DNA from: CAVQZC01 sp963718315
GTDB lineage: Bacteria; Actinomycetota; Thermoleophilia; Gaiellales; JAICJC01
Direction: 5' to 3'
NCBI GenBank assembly: GCA_963718315.1
Contig: CAVQZC010000012.1
Location: 711,551-775,550 of the forward strand
Length of the DNA stretch: 64,000 bases
The notes under the pieces were generated by a model. It was not told the DNA's origin. It did no database searches and saw only the letters and a list, made by a program, of their open reading frames with translations. Position 1 is the first letter of the stretch. Every line of letters starts with the position of its first letter. The translations under genes were made by a program, and so were the position numbers. Of this stretch, positions 7,772 to 15,713 are shown in pieces.

Positions 7772-8575
7772 ATGCCTCAGTACCGGTTCGTTCAGTGCGA
7801 CGTGTTCACCAGCCGGGCGCTGGCTGGAAACGCCCTCTGCGTCTTCACCGACGCCCGTGGGCTGGAGGATGCGACGATGCAGCGGATCGCCCGTGAGACC
7901 AACCTGTCGGAGACCACGTTTGTGACCCCGGCGGAGCGCGCCGTGGGGCACGCCGAGGTGCGGATCTTCACTCCGCTGCGCGAGCTGCCGTTCGCGGGGC
8001 ACCCGGTGATCGGCACTGCCGCAGTGCTCGGCCACGTGCTGCCGTTCGACAGCGTCACGCTTGTCACCGGCGTCGGGCCGCTGGCCGTCGAGCTGGAGCG
8101 CGAGGGCGAGGGCCTCGGCCGGGCCACGATGCAGCAGCCGGAGCCCGAGTTCGCGCCCCACCCCGACCCGGCCGCGCTCTGCGCCGCACTGGGCGTGTCC
8201 GAGCGGCCCGTGGTGGTGGGCAACAACGGGATCGCCGCCTCGCTGACCGAGCTCGAGGACGTCCGCGAGCTCGAGCAGCTGCAGCCGGACCAGGCTGCCC
8301 TCCTGGCAGCCGGCGGCTCCGACACGGTGCTGGTCTTCGCCGACGGCGATCCGGTGCGGGTGCGGGTGTTTGTGCCGTCCGGGGGCGTCCCGGAGGATCC
8401 CGGGACAGGCTCGGCGGCGGGCGTGCTCGCCGCCCACCTGGGCCGCTCGATCGACATCCTCCAGGGCGTCGAGATCGGCCGTCCGAGCGAGATCCGGGTC
8501 GCGGCCGGGGACGGCCGCCCGCCGCGCGTCGGCGGCGTCGTCAGCGCCGTCGCCCGGGGCCACTACGTGTTGTAG
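7772..8575 (+). CDS. PhzF family isomerase/epimerase-like protein
   Basis: A 267-residue protein of the PhzF fold. The start QYRFVQCDVFTSRALAGN is the family signature (binding loop AGNALCV), the conserved Glu proposed as catalytic acid/base lies in NLSETTFV, and the second domain carries FVPSGGVPEDPGTGSAAG. Characterised members act in phenazine synthesis or as amino-acid-like isomerases; most chromosomal members are unassigned, and no phenazine genes are nearby. ATG 7772 is probably the first transcribed base. The 3' end overlaps that of the convergent kinase gene by 13 bases. Confidence 0.9.
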   Translation: MPQYRFVQCDVFTSRALAGNALCVFTDARGLEDATMQRIARETNLSETTFVTPAERAVGHAEVRIFTPLRELPFAGHPVIGTAAVLGHVLPFDSVTLVTGVGPLAVELEREGEGLGRATMQQPEPEFAPHPDPAALCAALGVSERPVVVGNNGIAASLTELEDVRELEQLQPDQAALLAAGGSDTVLVFADGDPVRVRVFVPSGGVPEDPGTGSAAGVLAAHLGRSIDILQGVEIGRPSEIRVAAGDGRPPRVGGVVSAVARGHYVL

Positions 8576-9270
8576 AGCCGCTCCACGCCGTCGATCGCAA
8601 ACCGGCAGGCAGCGGCCGGTTCGTGCCCCAGCGCGCGCGCCAGGCAGTAGAGCGCAGACAGGGAGTCGCCGGCCCCGGTCGGGTCGGTGAACTCGGCGCC
8701 GCTCCCGGCGACCTCGGTGGTTGCGCCGCCGGCCGTGATCGAGGCACCGGCGGTGCCGTAGGTCAGCAGCAGCTCGGGCACGTGGGCCAGCGTTCCGGCG
8801 GCTGCAGCTTCGGCCTCGTTCAACTTGAGCACCGTCGCGCCGGCGTACCAGGTGGGATCGATCGGGCCGAGGTGCACCGGGCCGCCCCGGCTGCCCCGGG
8901 CCAGGCCCTGACCGTCGAGCAGCACGCGGTGGCCGGCATCCGTCAGCACCCGGATCGTCTCGGGCGGGAAGTCGCCGCCGGTCTGGCCGCCGAGGAGCAC
9001 CCACTGGCATCCGGCAAGCCGTGGCAGCAGGGCGTGTGCCCGCGACGGCGCCAGCGGCTCGGGCATCGCGCCCAGACGCTGCTCCGTGACCGACCCCGTG
9101 TGCCGCACCCAGGAGTGCAGATGGCCCGACTCCACCGCCACGCACGCGGCGCCGGCCTGGCGCAGCGCCCGTGCGGCGTAGAGCGGCGTCCCGCCGGGGC
9201 GGACGGCGAGCTGACCGTCTGCCAGTTCGACCCGGTCGCTCGCGGCCGGGCCGATCACGGCGACCCTCAC
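8563..9270 (-). CDS. PfkB-family carbohydrate kinase-like protein
   Basis: A 235-residue ribokinase-fold protein, shorter than the usual ~300. The N-terminal part keeps GGTPLYAARALRQAGA (sugar-side motif) and the C-terminal part keeps DPTGAGDSLSALY with the catalytic Asp. The lid region between is reduced. Substrate is unknown; nucleosides or sugars are typical. GTG 9270 overlaps the stop of the histidine kinase gene by four bases, so the kinase-like protein is the last gene of an RR-HK-PfkB operon, an unusual association that hints that its product or substrate may be part of the same response. Confidence 0.8.
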   Translation of the reverse strand: MRVAVIGPAASDRVELADGQLAVRPGGTPLYAARALRQAGAACVAVESGHLHSWVRHTGSVTEQRLGAMPEPLAPSRAHALLPRLAGCQWVLLGGQTGGDFPPETIRVLTDAGHRVLLDGQGLARGSRGGPVHLGPIDPTWYAGATVLKLNEAEAAAAGTLAHVPELLLTYGTAGASITAGGATTEVAGSGAEFTDPTGAGDSLSALYCLARALGHEPAAACRFAIDGVERLYNT

Positions 9271-10115
9271 CGGGATGCGGTCTCCATCGGTAGCCAGAGC
9301 GTGACCTCGGTCACGTCCGTTCGTTCGGTGAGGCCGAGGCGGGCTCCCAGAGCCTGCGCCCGTTCCCGCATCAGCGTCGGGCCGATCTGCGGCGGCCCGG
9401 CGGTGGCGTCCCCAGCCTGCAGCTGGAGCACCAGCCCGATCGCTCCGTTGCGGCTGAGCTCCATCCGCACCCGGCCGGCGCCGTTGCGAGCGCCGCCCAC
9501 CGCCACCTCACGGGCAACCTCGTACAGCTCCTGGTCGCGTTCCGGCTGCGACGGCCAGTGGCCGGCGGGCGCTTTCACCTCGACGGTCATCCGGTACTGC
9601 TCCTCGAGCATCTCGCCCAGCGAGGAGAGCGCCTGCACGAGCCCCTGCTGCTCCATCACCACAGGGTGCAGCCGGGCGGTCATCTGGCGGAGCTCCTCGG
9701 ACGCCTCCGAGGCCAGCGCCTGCAGCCGGGCCAGCGCGTCGGCCGCGCGGTCTGGGTCTCCTTCGCCGATCGCGTGCCGGGCGCCCTCGGCCTGCAGCCG
9801 GATGGCGGTGTAGAGCTGCTGGGGGCCATCGTGCAGCCGGTGGGCGATCTCTGCGCGTTCCTCGTCCATCAGCTGCACCGCGCGCTCCACGGTGCGCGCC
9901 CGGGCGCGCTGCGAGTCATCCGACCGGCGGCGCTGGGCGAGCAGCAGCACTGCTGCCGAGACCAGTGCGATCGCCACCAGCATGGTGTCGCGGACTCCCG
10001 ACTGGAACTGGACGACGATCAGCGAGCTCGCCGACACGACCAGCAGCAGTGCCGAGACCAGCGCCAGCCGCGCGAGTATTCTCGATTCAGTCGATGAGGG
10101 CGTATCTGAGCGCAA
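9267..10115 (-). CDS. NarL-type sensor histidine kinase with degenerate ATPase domain
   Basis: A 282-residue membrane protein with two hydrophobic segments (about 16-36 and 43-60) and no sizeable external domain. The dimerisation/phosphoacceptor helix reads ERAEIAHRLHDGPQQ with His at 95, matching HisKA_3. The expected N box (EALxNAxxHA) is replaced by EVAREVAVGGARNGAG, losing the Mg-binding Asn, and the G box is poor, although a terminal MRERAQALGARL remains. Autophosphorylation may be weak or absent. TTG 10115 is the only in-frame start that keeps the first membrane segment; it lies inside the 3' end of the response regulator gene, indicating coupling. Confidence 0.85.
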   Translation of the reverse strand: MRSDTPSSTESRILARLALVSALLLVVSASSLIVVQFQSGVRDTMLVAIALVSAAVLLLAQRRRSDDSQRARARTVERAVQLMDEERAEIAHRLHDGPQQLYTAIRLQAEGARHAIGEGDPDRAADALARLQALASEASEELRQMTARLHPVVMEQQGLVQALSSLGEMLEEQYRMTVEVKAPAGHWPSQPERDQELYEVAREVAVGGARNGAGRVRMELSRNGAIGLVLQLQAGDATAGPPQIGPTLMRERAQALGARLGLTERTDVTEVTLWLPMETASR

Positions 10116-10743
10116 GCGCGACAGCCTGGGTGCGGGTGTCGGCCTCGAGCTTGGTCATCGCGTTCCGGATGTGAGTGCGCACCGTCTCCGGCGAGATGAA
10201 CAGCCGCGAGGCGATCTCCGGGTTCGAGAACCCGTTTGCAAGCAGGCCAAGGATCTCCCGTTCCCTGGTCGAGAGGGCGGGCAGCTTCTCGGTCGCCTTC
10301 GGGGACACGAGCTCGGAGGCGAGCGTCGGGTCGACATACGCGCCGCCCTCGGCGACGCGCTTGACCGCGCGGACGATGTCGTCGGGCGGGGCGTCCTTGA
10401 GCACGTAGCCACGGGCCCCGCAGTCCAGGCCCTCGGCCAGCAATCCGCGCTCGCCGTGCGCCGTGTAGAGGATGACGGCCATGCCGGGATGGGCGGCAGT
10501 GATGCGGCGGGTTGCCTCGAACCCGTCGATCCCACGCATCCGGACATCCATCAGGATCACGTCTGGTCGCCGCCGGTCGGCCATGTCGATGGCCGCCTCA
10601 CCGCTTGAACTCTCGCCGATCACGGTGATCTCACGGTCGCGGGCGAGAATCATCTTGACTCCTTCGCGCACAGCCGCGTGGTCATCCACTACCAGGCAAC
10701 GAACCTGGTCACCTGCACGATCGTCGCCGTTCGTCGAGCTCAT
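10087..10743 (-). CDS. NarL/FixJ-family response regulator
   Basis: A 218-residue two-domain regulator: receiver with VVDDHAAVRE, phosphoacceptor in VILMDVRMRG, Thr in ILYTAHGE and Lys in VLKDAPPDD, followed from about residue 150 by a LuxR-type helix-turn-helix (STREREILGLLANGFSNPEIA, then SPETVRTHIRN). ATG 10743 is five bases after GGAG. The following kinase gene overlaps its 3' end, so they form a cognate pair. It is divergent from the cation efflux gene, which begins 59 bases away; that gene is a candidate target but no operator is evident. Confidence 0.92.
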   Translation of the reverse strand: MSSTNGDDRAGDQVRCLVVDDHAAVREGVKMILARDREITVIGESSSGEAAIDMADRRRPDVILMDVRMRGIDGFEATRRITAAHPGMAVILYTAHGERGLLAEGLDCGARGYVLKDAPPDDIVRAVKRVAEGGAYVDPTLASELVSPKATEKLPALSTREREILGLLANGFSNPEIASRLFISPETVRTHIRNAMTKLEADTRTQAVALALRYALID

Positions 10744-10788
10744 CACATCTCCGAGCTTGGTCCGGGAACGAATGGAAACACCCTTTCG

Positions 10789-10794
10789 TATTAT
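10789..10794 (+). promoter_or_regulatory. -10 box of a leaderless promoter (cation efflux gene)
   Basis: TATTAT ends seven bases before ATG 10802, with no ribosome-binding site between. GGAAC at 10765-10769 and CGT at 10787-10789, 17 bases apart, also resemble an ECF-sigma promoter, but one such match is weak evidence. Confidence 0.45.
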
Positions 10795-10801
10795 GCTCGC
10801 G

Positions 10802-12163
10802 ATGTCAACTGCACGGCGAACGGCTCTGCTGTCGCTCGCAGCGGCCGTGGGCCTGGCCCTGGTCAAGCTGGTCGTCGGCCTGGCAAGCGGCAGCCTCGGC
10901 GTGCTCGCCGAGGCTGTCCATTCCGGCCTCGACGCCGTCGCATCGCTGGTCACCCTGTACGCGATCGGGGTGGCCGAGCGGCCGCCCGATGCCAGCCACC
11001 AGTATGGTCATGGCAAAGCCCAGTACCTGTCCGCACTCGCCGAGGCGCTGATCCTGATCCTGGCATCCGCCTGGATCGCGTTCGAGGCGGTGACCCGGCT
11101 CCAGGGGGGCGGCGGGCACGTGGAGGCGGCCTGGTATGCCATCGTGCTGATGGTGGTGGTGCTGGTGGTGGACGCCGGCCGGGTGACGGTCTCGCTGCGA
11201 GTCGGCCGGCGCGAGCGGAGCCCGGCCATCCTCGCGGAGGCCTGGCACTTCGGCTCCGACCTGGTCGGCACCGTCGCGGTGCTCCTGGGTCTGGTGCTCG
11301 TCGCTGCCGGCTACCAGGGAGCCGACTCGATCGCGGCGTTGCTGGTGGCGGCTCTGGTCGCGGTTGCCGCGACCCGGCTTGCCATGCTCAACGTCGACGG
11401 GCTCATGGACCGGGCGCCCGCAGGCCTTGCGGGCCGCGTTGCGGCCGCCGCGGGGGGTGTCCCGGGAGTGCGCGAGGTGCGATCGGTGCGGGTGCGCGAG
11501 GCCGGCGGCGAGAGCTTCGCGGACGTGGTGATCGGGGTGTCCAGGCTGGAAGGGCTGGAGCGCAGCCACCAGACGATGGATCTGGTCGAGGCTGCGGTGC
11601 GCGAGCGGGTGGGGCCTGCCCAGGTGACCGTTCACGTCGAGCCGTCGGTCGGCAGCGAGCGGGCCAACGAGCGGGTTGCGGCTGCAGCTCTGCGTGTGCC
11701 GGGGGTGGTGGAGATCCACAACATCACCGTGCTCGAGGACGGTGTCGACGGGACCGGGCAGGCGATCACGCTGCACGTCCGGCTGCCCGAGGGCATGTCG
11801 CTGGCGCGAGCCGGCGAGACCATCACCCGGCTGAAGGCGGAGATCAACCGCGAGCTGGGCGGTGCCCGCGTCTTTGCCCACGTCGAGCCGTCGGCGCTCG
11901 ACCCCCAACCGGCGCGCGACGTGACCGACGAGGAGCCCGAGGTGACCGTTGCGGCCGCCGGCGCGGTGCGCTCCGTTGCCGGCACCGGCGGCGAGATCCA
12001 CGTCTACCGGCAGGGCGACCGGTTGCTGGTCGTCACGTCCGTGCACGCCGAACGGTCGCTGACCGTCCGCGCAGCCCACCTGCTTGCCAGCCGCGTCGAG
12101 GACGCCGTGCGCGAGCGCCTGGCCGGCGTCGACGAGGTGATCGTCGAGGTCACCGGCACCTGA
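10802..12163 (+). CDS. Cation diffusion facilitator with three C-terminal dimerisation-like domains
   Basis: A 453-residue metal transporter. The membrane domain has about six hydrophobic segments and both HxxxD metal sites: HSGLD in segment 2 and HFGSD in segment 5, plus the YGHGK loop. After residue ~205 there are three copies of a ZT-dimer-like ferredoxin fold (about 205-275, 280-360, 370-453) instead of the usual single copy, each with a V-H-V-E-P or VEV strand end. Expected role: proton-coupled export of Zn, Mn, Co or Fe from the cytoplasm. ATG 10802 fits a leaderless start; ATG 10793 in the same frame is possible. Confidence 0.9.
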   Translation: MSTARRTALLSLAAAVGLALVKLVVGLASGSLGVLAEAVHSGLDAVASLVTLYAIGVAERPPDASHQYGHGKAQYLSALAEALILILASAWIAFEAVTRLQGGGGHVEAAWYAIVLMVVVLVVDAGRVTVSLRVGRRERSPAILAEAWHFGSDLVGTVAVLLGLVLVAAGYQGADSIAALLVAALVAVAATRLAMLNVDGLMDRAPAGLAGRVAAAAGGVPGVREVRSVRVREAGGESFADVVIGVSRLEGLERSHQTMDLVEAAVRERVGPAQVTVHVEPSVGSERANERVAAAALRVPGVVEIHNITVLEDGVDGTGQAITLHVRLPEGMSLARAGETITRLKAEINRELGGARVFAHVEPSALDPQPARDVTDEEPEVTVAAAGAVRSVAGTGGEIHVYRQGDRLLVVTSVHAERSLTVRAAHLLASRVEDAVRERLAGVDEVIVEVTGT

Positions 12164-12182
12164 CGGAGTCCCGCGCCGCGCG

Positions 12183-13379
12183 CTACGACGCGTGTGAGGC
12201 CAGCACGACCTTGACGTTTCGCAGCTTGCCGTCCCGGAGCACGCCGAGCGTGACCGTTGTGCCCGGCGACATCCCCTGGATCGGTTCGGCCAGGTTGCTG
12301 AAGGTGGTGATCGAGTGGCCGTTGAGCGACACGATCACGTCGCCGCCCAGCACGTAGGTCTGGCCGGAGATGGTTGCGGTCGTGTGGCCGCCGCGGATCC
12401 CCGCCTTCGCCGCCGGCGACCCAGTGGTCACCTGGGCCACCAGCACGCCGTGGCTGGATGGGATGTTGAGCGACTTCGCCAGGCCGGAGGTGAGCGGCAC
12501 GCCCTCGATCCCGAGGTAGGTGTGCTGCGCGTGGCCCGTGGTGATGATCTGGTCGGCCACCTGCTTTGCGGTGTCGATGGGGATGGCGAAGCCGATCCCG
12601 ATCGAGCCCCCGTCCGATCCGCTCGAGAGGATCTGGCTGGTGATCCCGATCACCCGGCCGTGGGCGTCCAGGAGGGGCCCGCCGGAGTTGCCGTGGTTGA
12701 TCGCAGCGTCGGTCTGGATGGCGCCATAGATGTCCTGGTTCTTGGCCAGCGAGCTGATCTGGCGCTGGACGGCGGACACGATCCCTGAGGTGACTGTCTG
12801 CGTCTCGCCCAGCGGGTTACCGATGGCGACAACGGGGTCGCCGACGTGGACGGCGTTCGAGTCGCCGAGCGTCAGCGGCCGCAGCGCCGACGCCGGCAGG
12901 TCGACCTTGAGCACCGCAATGTCCGTCGTCTTGTCGAGCCCGACGACAGTCGCCTTGTACGTCCTTGCGCCGGTGCCGCCGAAGCCAACCTGCACCTTCG
13001 AGGCGCCCACGACGACGTGTGCATTGGTCAGGATGTGGCCCTGGCGGTCGATCACGAAGCCCGAGCCCAGCGCCTGCTGCTGCTCCTTCTGGGGCGGCCC
13101 TAAGGGGTCAAGAGGGTTCTGGGTGGTGATGGTCGACGTAGCCGTGACCAGTACCACTCCGCCCTTTGCGCGGTCGTAGATCTGCCCGATCGAGAGCCCG
13201 TTGGCCGTCGCCGTCTGCGCAACGGTCGACGCCTGGCCGGATCCCTGACTGATGACCTTCGTGACCGTGGTGGTCGTATTGGACGCACCCTGGCTGGCCG
13301 AGATCGCGGTCGCCGCTCCGGCCCCGATCAGTGCGGATACGACGACAACGCTTCCGATCCTGACGACGCTCGAGGTCAC
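12183..13379 (-). CDS. HtrA/DegP-like trypsin-fold serine protease with PDZ domain
   Basis: A 398-residue envelope protease. One membrane anchor/signal (about 8-29) and a threonine/serine-rich linker precede a trypsin-like domain with the complete triad: His121 in TNAHVV, Asp153 in TTDIAVL and Ser232 in HGNSGGPL. A PDZ domain spans about 300-390 (LGIEGVPL, GSPAAKAGI, GGDVIVSLNG). It resembles actinobacterial PepD/HtrA-like quality-control proteases facing the outside of the membrane. The GTG start is the only one giving a normal signal. Convergent with the cation efflux gene, with 19 bases between. Confidence 0.92.
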   Translation of the reverse strand: MTSSVVRIGSVVVVSALIGAGAATAISASQGASNTTTTVTKVISQGSGQASTVAQTATANGLSIGQIYDRAKGGVVLVTATSTITTQNPLDPLGPPQKEQQQALGSGFVIDRQGHILTNAHVVVGASKVQVGFGGTGARTYKATVVGLDKTTDIAVLKVDLPASALRPLTLGDSNAVHVGDPVVAIGNPLGETQTVTSGIVSAVQRQISSLAKNQDIYGAIQTDAAINHGNSGGPLLDAHGRVIGITSQILSSGSDGGSIGIGFAIPIDTAKQVADQIITTGHAQHTYLGIEGVPLTSGLAKSLNIPSSHGVLVAQVTTGSPAAKAGIRGGHTTATISGQTYVLGGDVIVSLNGHSITTFSNLAEPIQGMSPGTTVTLGVLRDGKLRNVKVVLASHAS

Positions 13380-13422
13380 ACCCGGGTTGTACGCAAGGCA
13401 GATTGAGCGGCGATTGAGTTAA

Positions 13423-13833
13423 TCAGATCTCTAACCTGTGCCGCCGCTCGACCCGGCGCACCGCCGCGGTGAGCCCCCACACCAGCAGGAACGCAGCGAT
13501 GTGGCCGGCGGTCAGGTAGAAATCGCGCAGGTTGGTGCTGTTGTCCCGCCACACCCGGGCCAGGTTGGCAAGCACCGCGATGGCGCCGATGATCGCGACT
13601 GCGTCGGCGACCGGGGTGTTGGCCGGGTTTGGCTCTCTGTAGAGCGCGATTCGCGACGCGATCAGTATCAGCCCGAGTACGACTGCGAGCGCGATGCCAT
13701 GGTCGAAAGCGAGCGATCGCTTGGCGTCGATCCCGCTCGCCGAGCCCCACTTCCAGGCCAGGTGGGCGAGGATCACGAGCGTGGCCGCGATGCCCGCGAC
13801 TGCCGTGTTGATGCGGATTCCTTCGGCCGTCAC
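13423..13833 (-). CDS. Hypothetical four-helix membrane protein
   Basis: A 136-residue protein with four hydrophobic helices (about 8-26, 42-62, 74-92 and 105-125), a short loop with AKRSLAFDHG and a basic tail RRVERRHRLE. The start GTG 13833 is taken because the reading agrees with a membrane-inserted N-terminus; there is no clear ribosome-binding site. It is divergent from the lipid kinase gene 19 bases away. I do not recognise the family and assign no function. Confidence 0.65.
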   Translation of the reverse strand: MTAEGIRINTAVAGIAATLVILAHLAWKWGSASGIDAKRSLAFDHGIALAVVLGLILIASRIALYREPNPANTPVADAVAIIGAIAVLANLARVWRDNSTNLRDFYLTAGHIAAFLLVWGLTAAVRRVERRHRLEI

Positions 13834-13852
13834 GCCGGTATCGTATCCACGG

Positions 13853-14830
13853 ATGCGGGTCCGCCTGATCGCCAATCCGAACGCCTCCGGGGTCGACCGG
13901 GCGCTCGTCGACCGGGTTGCCGCGGAGCTTGGCCGTGCGGCAGACGTCGAGCAGGCGCTGACCGAGCGCGCCGGCCACGCCGTCGAGATGGCGGGCCTGC
14001 CGGGTGCCGACGTGGTGGTGGTGCTGGGCGGCGACGGCACCGCCAACGAGGTCGTCAACGGCCTGCCGCCGGGGGCCGCCCTGGGCGTGCTCCCGGGCGG
14101 CGCCACCTCGGTCTTCGCCCGCCAGCTCGGGTTCCCGAACGACGCGGTTGCGGCAGCCCGGATGCTGGCGGCCTCGATCACAGCCGGATCGCTGCGGGAT
14201 GTGGGGCTCGGCGAGCTCGACGGCCGGCTGTTCACCTTTGCGGCCGGGCTGGGCCTCGACGCGGAGGTGACGCGGCGAGTCGATGAGCAGCGGGCGGCCC
14301 GGCGCGACGGCCGCCGGCCCGGCGACAGCGAGGTGCTCGCGATGACCGCAGAGGTTCTCAAGGCTGACGGGTGGTCGCTGCCCGAACGGATGTCGGTGAC
14401 CGGCCCCGGGCTGCCGCTGGTGCGCTGCTCCTACCTGGCTGTCGCCAACCAGCACCCGTACACCTACCTCGGTCCGCTGCCGGTGCGGACGACGCCTCGC
14501 GCCCGCCTCGACACGGCGCTCGACGCGACTGCAATCGGCACGCTGCGCACCCGCGACCTGTGGCGCCTGCCCGTCTACGGACTGATGTGGGCGCGTCATG
14601 CGAGCGGCCGCGACCCACGGGTCACCTACCTGCACGATGTGAGCGAGCTGGAGGTGCTGGGCGACGGCGAGGTGCCGGTGCAGATCGACGGCGAATACCT
14701 GGGAGCGTTCGAGCGGGTCTCGATCCGCTTCGTCCCCGGCGCCCTCCGCGCCTACGTGCCCGCGAAGCCCCCGCTAGGACTTCTCAGTCGATCAGGGCCG
14801 AGTCGAGCATCGAGGCGACCAGCCCCGTAA
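13853..14830 (+). CDS. Diacylglycerol kinase catalytic domain (DagK/YegS-like lipid kinase)
   Basis: A 325-residue soluble kinase. It starts RVRLIANPNASG, carries the nucleotide-binding VLGGDGTANEVVNGL and GVLPGGATSVFA motifs in the first domain and a beta-rich second domain ending in VQIDGEYLGAF. Members phosphorylate diacylglycerol or other lipids at the inner membrane face, feeding phosphatidate back into lipid synthesis. The 3' end overlaps the convergent ligase gene by 47 bases, so the last residues (after about FVPGALRAYVP) may be non-essential. Confidence 0.9.
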   Translation: MRVRLIANPNASGVDRALVDRVAAELGRAADVEQALTERAGHAVEMAGLPGADVVVVLGGDGTANEVVNGLPPGAALGVLPGGATSVFARQLGFPNDAVAAARMLAASITAGSLRDVGLGELDGRLFTFAAGLGLDAEVTRRVDEQRAARRDGRRPGDSEVLAMTAEVLKADGWSLPERMSVTGPGLPLVRCSYLAVANQHPYTYLGPLPVRTTPRARLDTALDATAIGTLRTRDLWRLPVYGLMWARHASGRDPRVTYLHDVSELEVLGDGEVPVQIDGEYLGAFERVSIRFVPGALRAYVPAKPPLGLLSRSGPSRASRRPAP

Positions 14831-15713
14831 ACGAGATCCGGGCCGCCTCTGCGGCCATCGGCAGCAGGCTGGTCTCGGTCAGCCCGGGGACGGTGGGCAG
14901 GTCGATCACCCACAGGTCATCGCCGGCCAGCAGCAGGTCGACGCGGGCCGCTCCGCGGACACCCAGCAGCGCAGCTGCCTGCAGCGCCAGCTCCCAGGCG
15001 GCGGCGGCCAGATCGTCGGAGAGGTCGGCGGGTACCGTGAACCGTGTCAGGCCGGGCGTGTACCGGGCGTCGAAGTCGTACAGCTTGCGGCCCGACGGCG
15101 TAGCTTCGACGATGGGCAGCGGGCTGCCGTCCAGCACCCCCACCGCCAGGTCGCGGGCGTCGGGAAGGAAGCGCTCCACCACCACCTTGTGGTCATACGA
15201 GAAGGCGTACAGCAGCGCCCGGTCGAGCTCTGACTCGTTGTGGGCGACGCCGATGCCCAGCGCCGAGCCCATGCGCGCCGGCTTGACGATCAGCGGCATC
15301 CCCAGCCGGTCGATGGCCGCAGGCAGCGCCTCGGCCGCGCCCAGCTCGTTCACCGTCTCCTGCGAGAAGCTGACGAACTCCGGCGTCGGCAGGCCGGCGG
15401 CATCCAGCTCGTGCTTCAACAGCAGCTTGTCGAAGCAGCGCGCGCTGGCCGAGACCCCGGACCCCGTGTACGGCAGGCCGAGCAGCTCGCACAGCTCCTG
15501 GAGCGTGCCGTCCTCGCCGCCCCTGCCGTGTGTGCAGATGAACGCCGCGTCGTAGCCGCGGTCGCGCAGCCGGCCGACCAGGTCGGGGCCGATGTCGATC
15601 ACGTCGGGGGCGTGGCCGAGCTCGCGCAGAGCGCGCTCCACCCGCGCGGCGCTGCGAAGCGAGACCGTCCGCTCGAGCGAGCGGCCGCCGGTCAGGACGC
15701 AGACGTCTGCCAT
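14784..15713 (-). CDS. ddl: D-alanine--D-alanine ligase homologue lacking the metal-binding Asn
   Basis: A 309-residue ATP-grasp ligase of usual Ddl length: glycine-rich CTHGRGGEDGTLQ, a VKPARMGSALGI ATP loop and the C-terminal RVDLLL. The conserved metal motif E-x-N-T-x-P-G is here D-L-P-T-V-P-G (about 271-277): the first ligand is Asp instead of Glu and the Asn that binds the second Mg is Pro. Ddl joins two D-alanines for peptidoglycan; this copy may have altered activity, may make another dipeptide, or may not be the cell's main Ddl. It overlaps the upstream aminotransferase gene by 22 bases. Confidence 0.82.
   Translation of the reverse strand: MADVCVLTGGRSLERTVSLRSAARVERALRELGHAPDVIDIGPDLVGRLRDRGYDAAFICTHGRGGEDGTLQELCELLGLPYTGSGVSASARCFDKLLLKHELDAAGLPTPEFVSFSQETVNELGAAEALPAAIDRLGMPLIVKPARMGSALGIGVAHNESELDRALLYAFSYDHKVVVERFLPDARDLAVGVLDGSPLPIVEATPSGRKLYDFDARYTPGLTRFTVPADLSDDLAAAAWELALQAAALLGVRGAARVDLLLAGDDLWVIDLPTVPGLTETSLLPMAAEAARISFTGLVASMLDSALID

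Noticed and set aside
10765..10789. ECF-sigma promoter (GGAAC, 17 bases, CGT) before the cation efflux gene
   Set aside because: A single short match in GC-rich DNA; the overlapping TATTAT box at the leaderless distance explains the start better.
13376..14635. Long reverse-strand open frame opposite the lipid kinase gene
   Set aside because: Arg/Pro/Gly-rich translation without domains, antisense to a clear kinase; typical shadow frame in GC-rich DNA.
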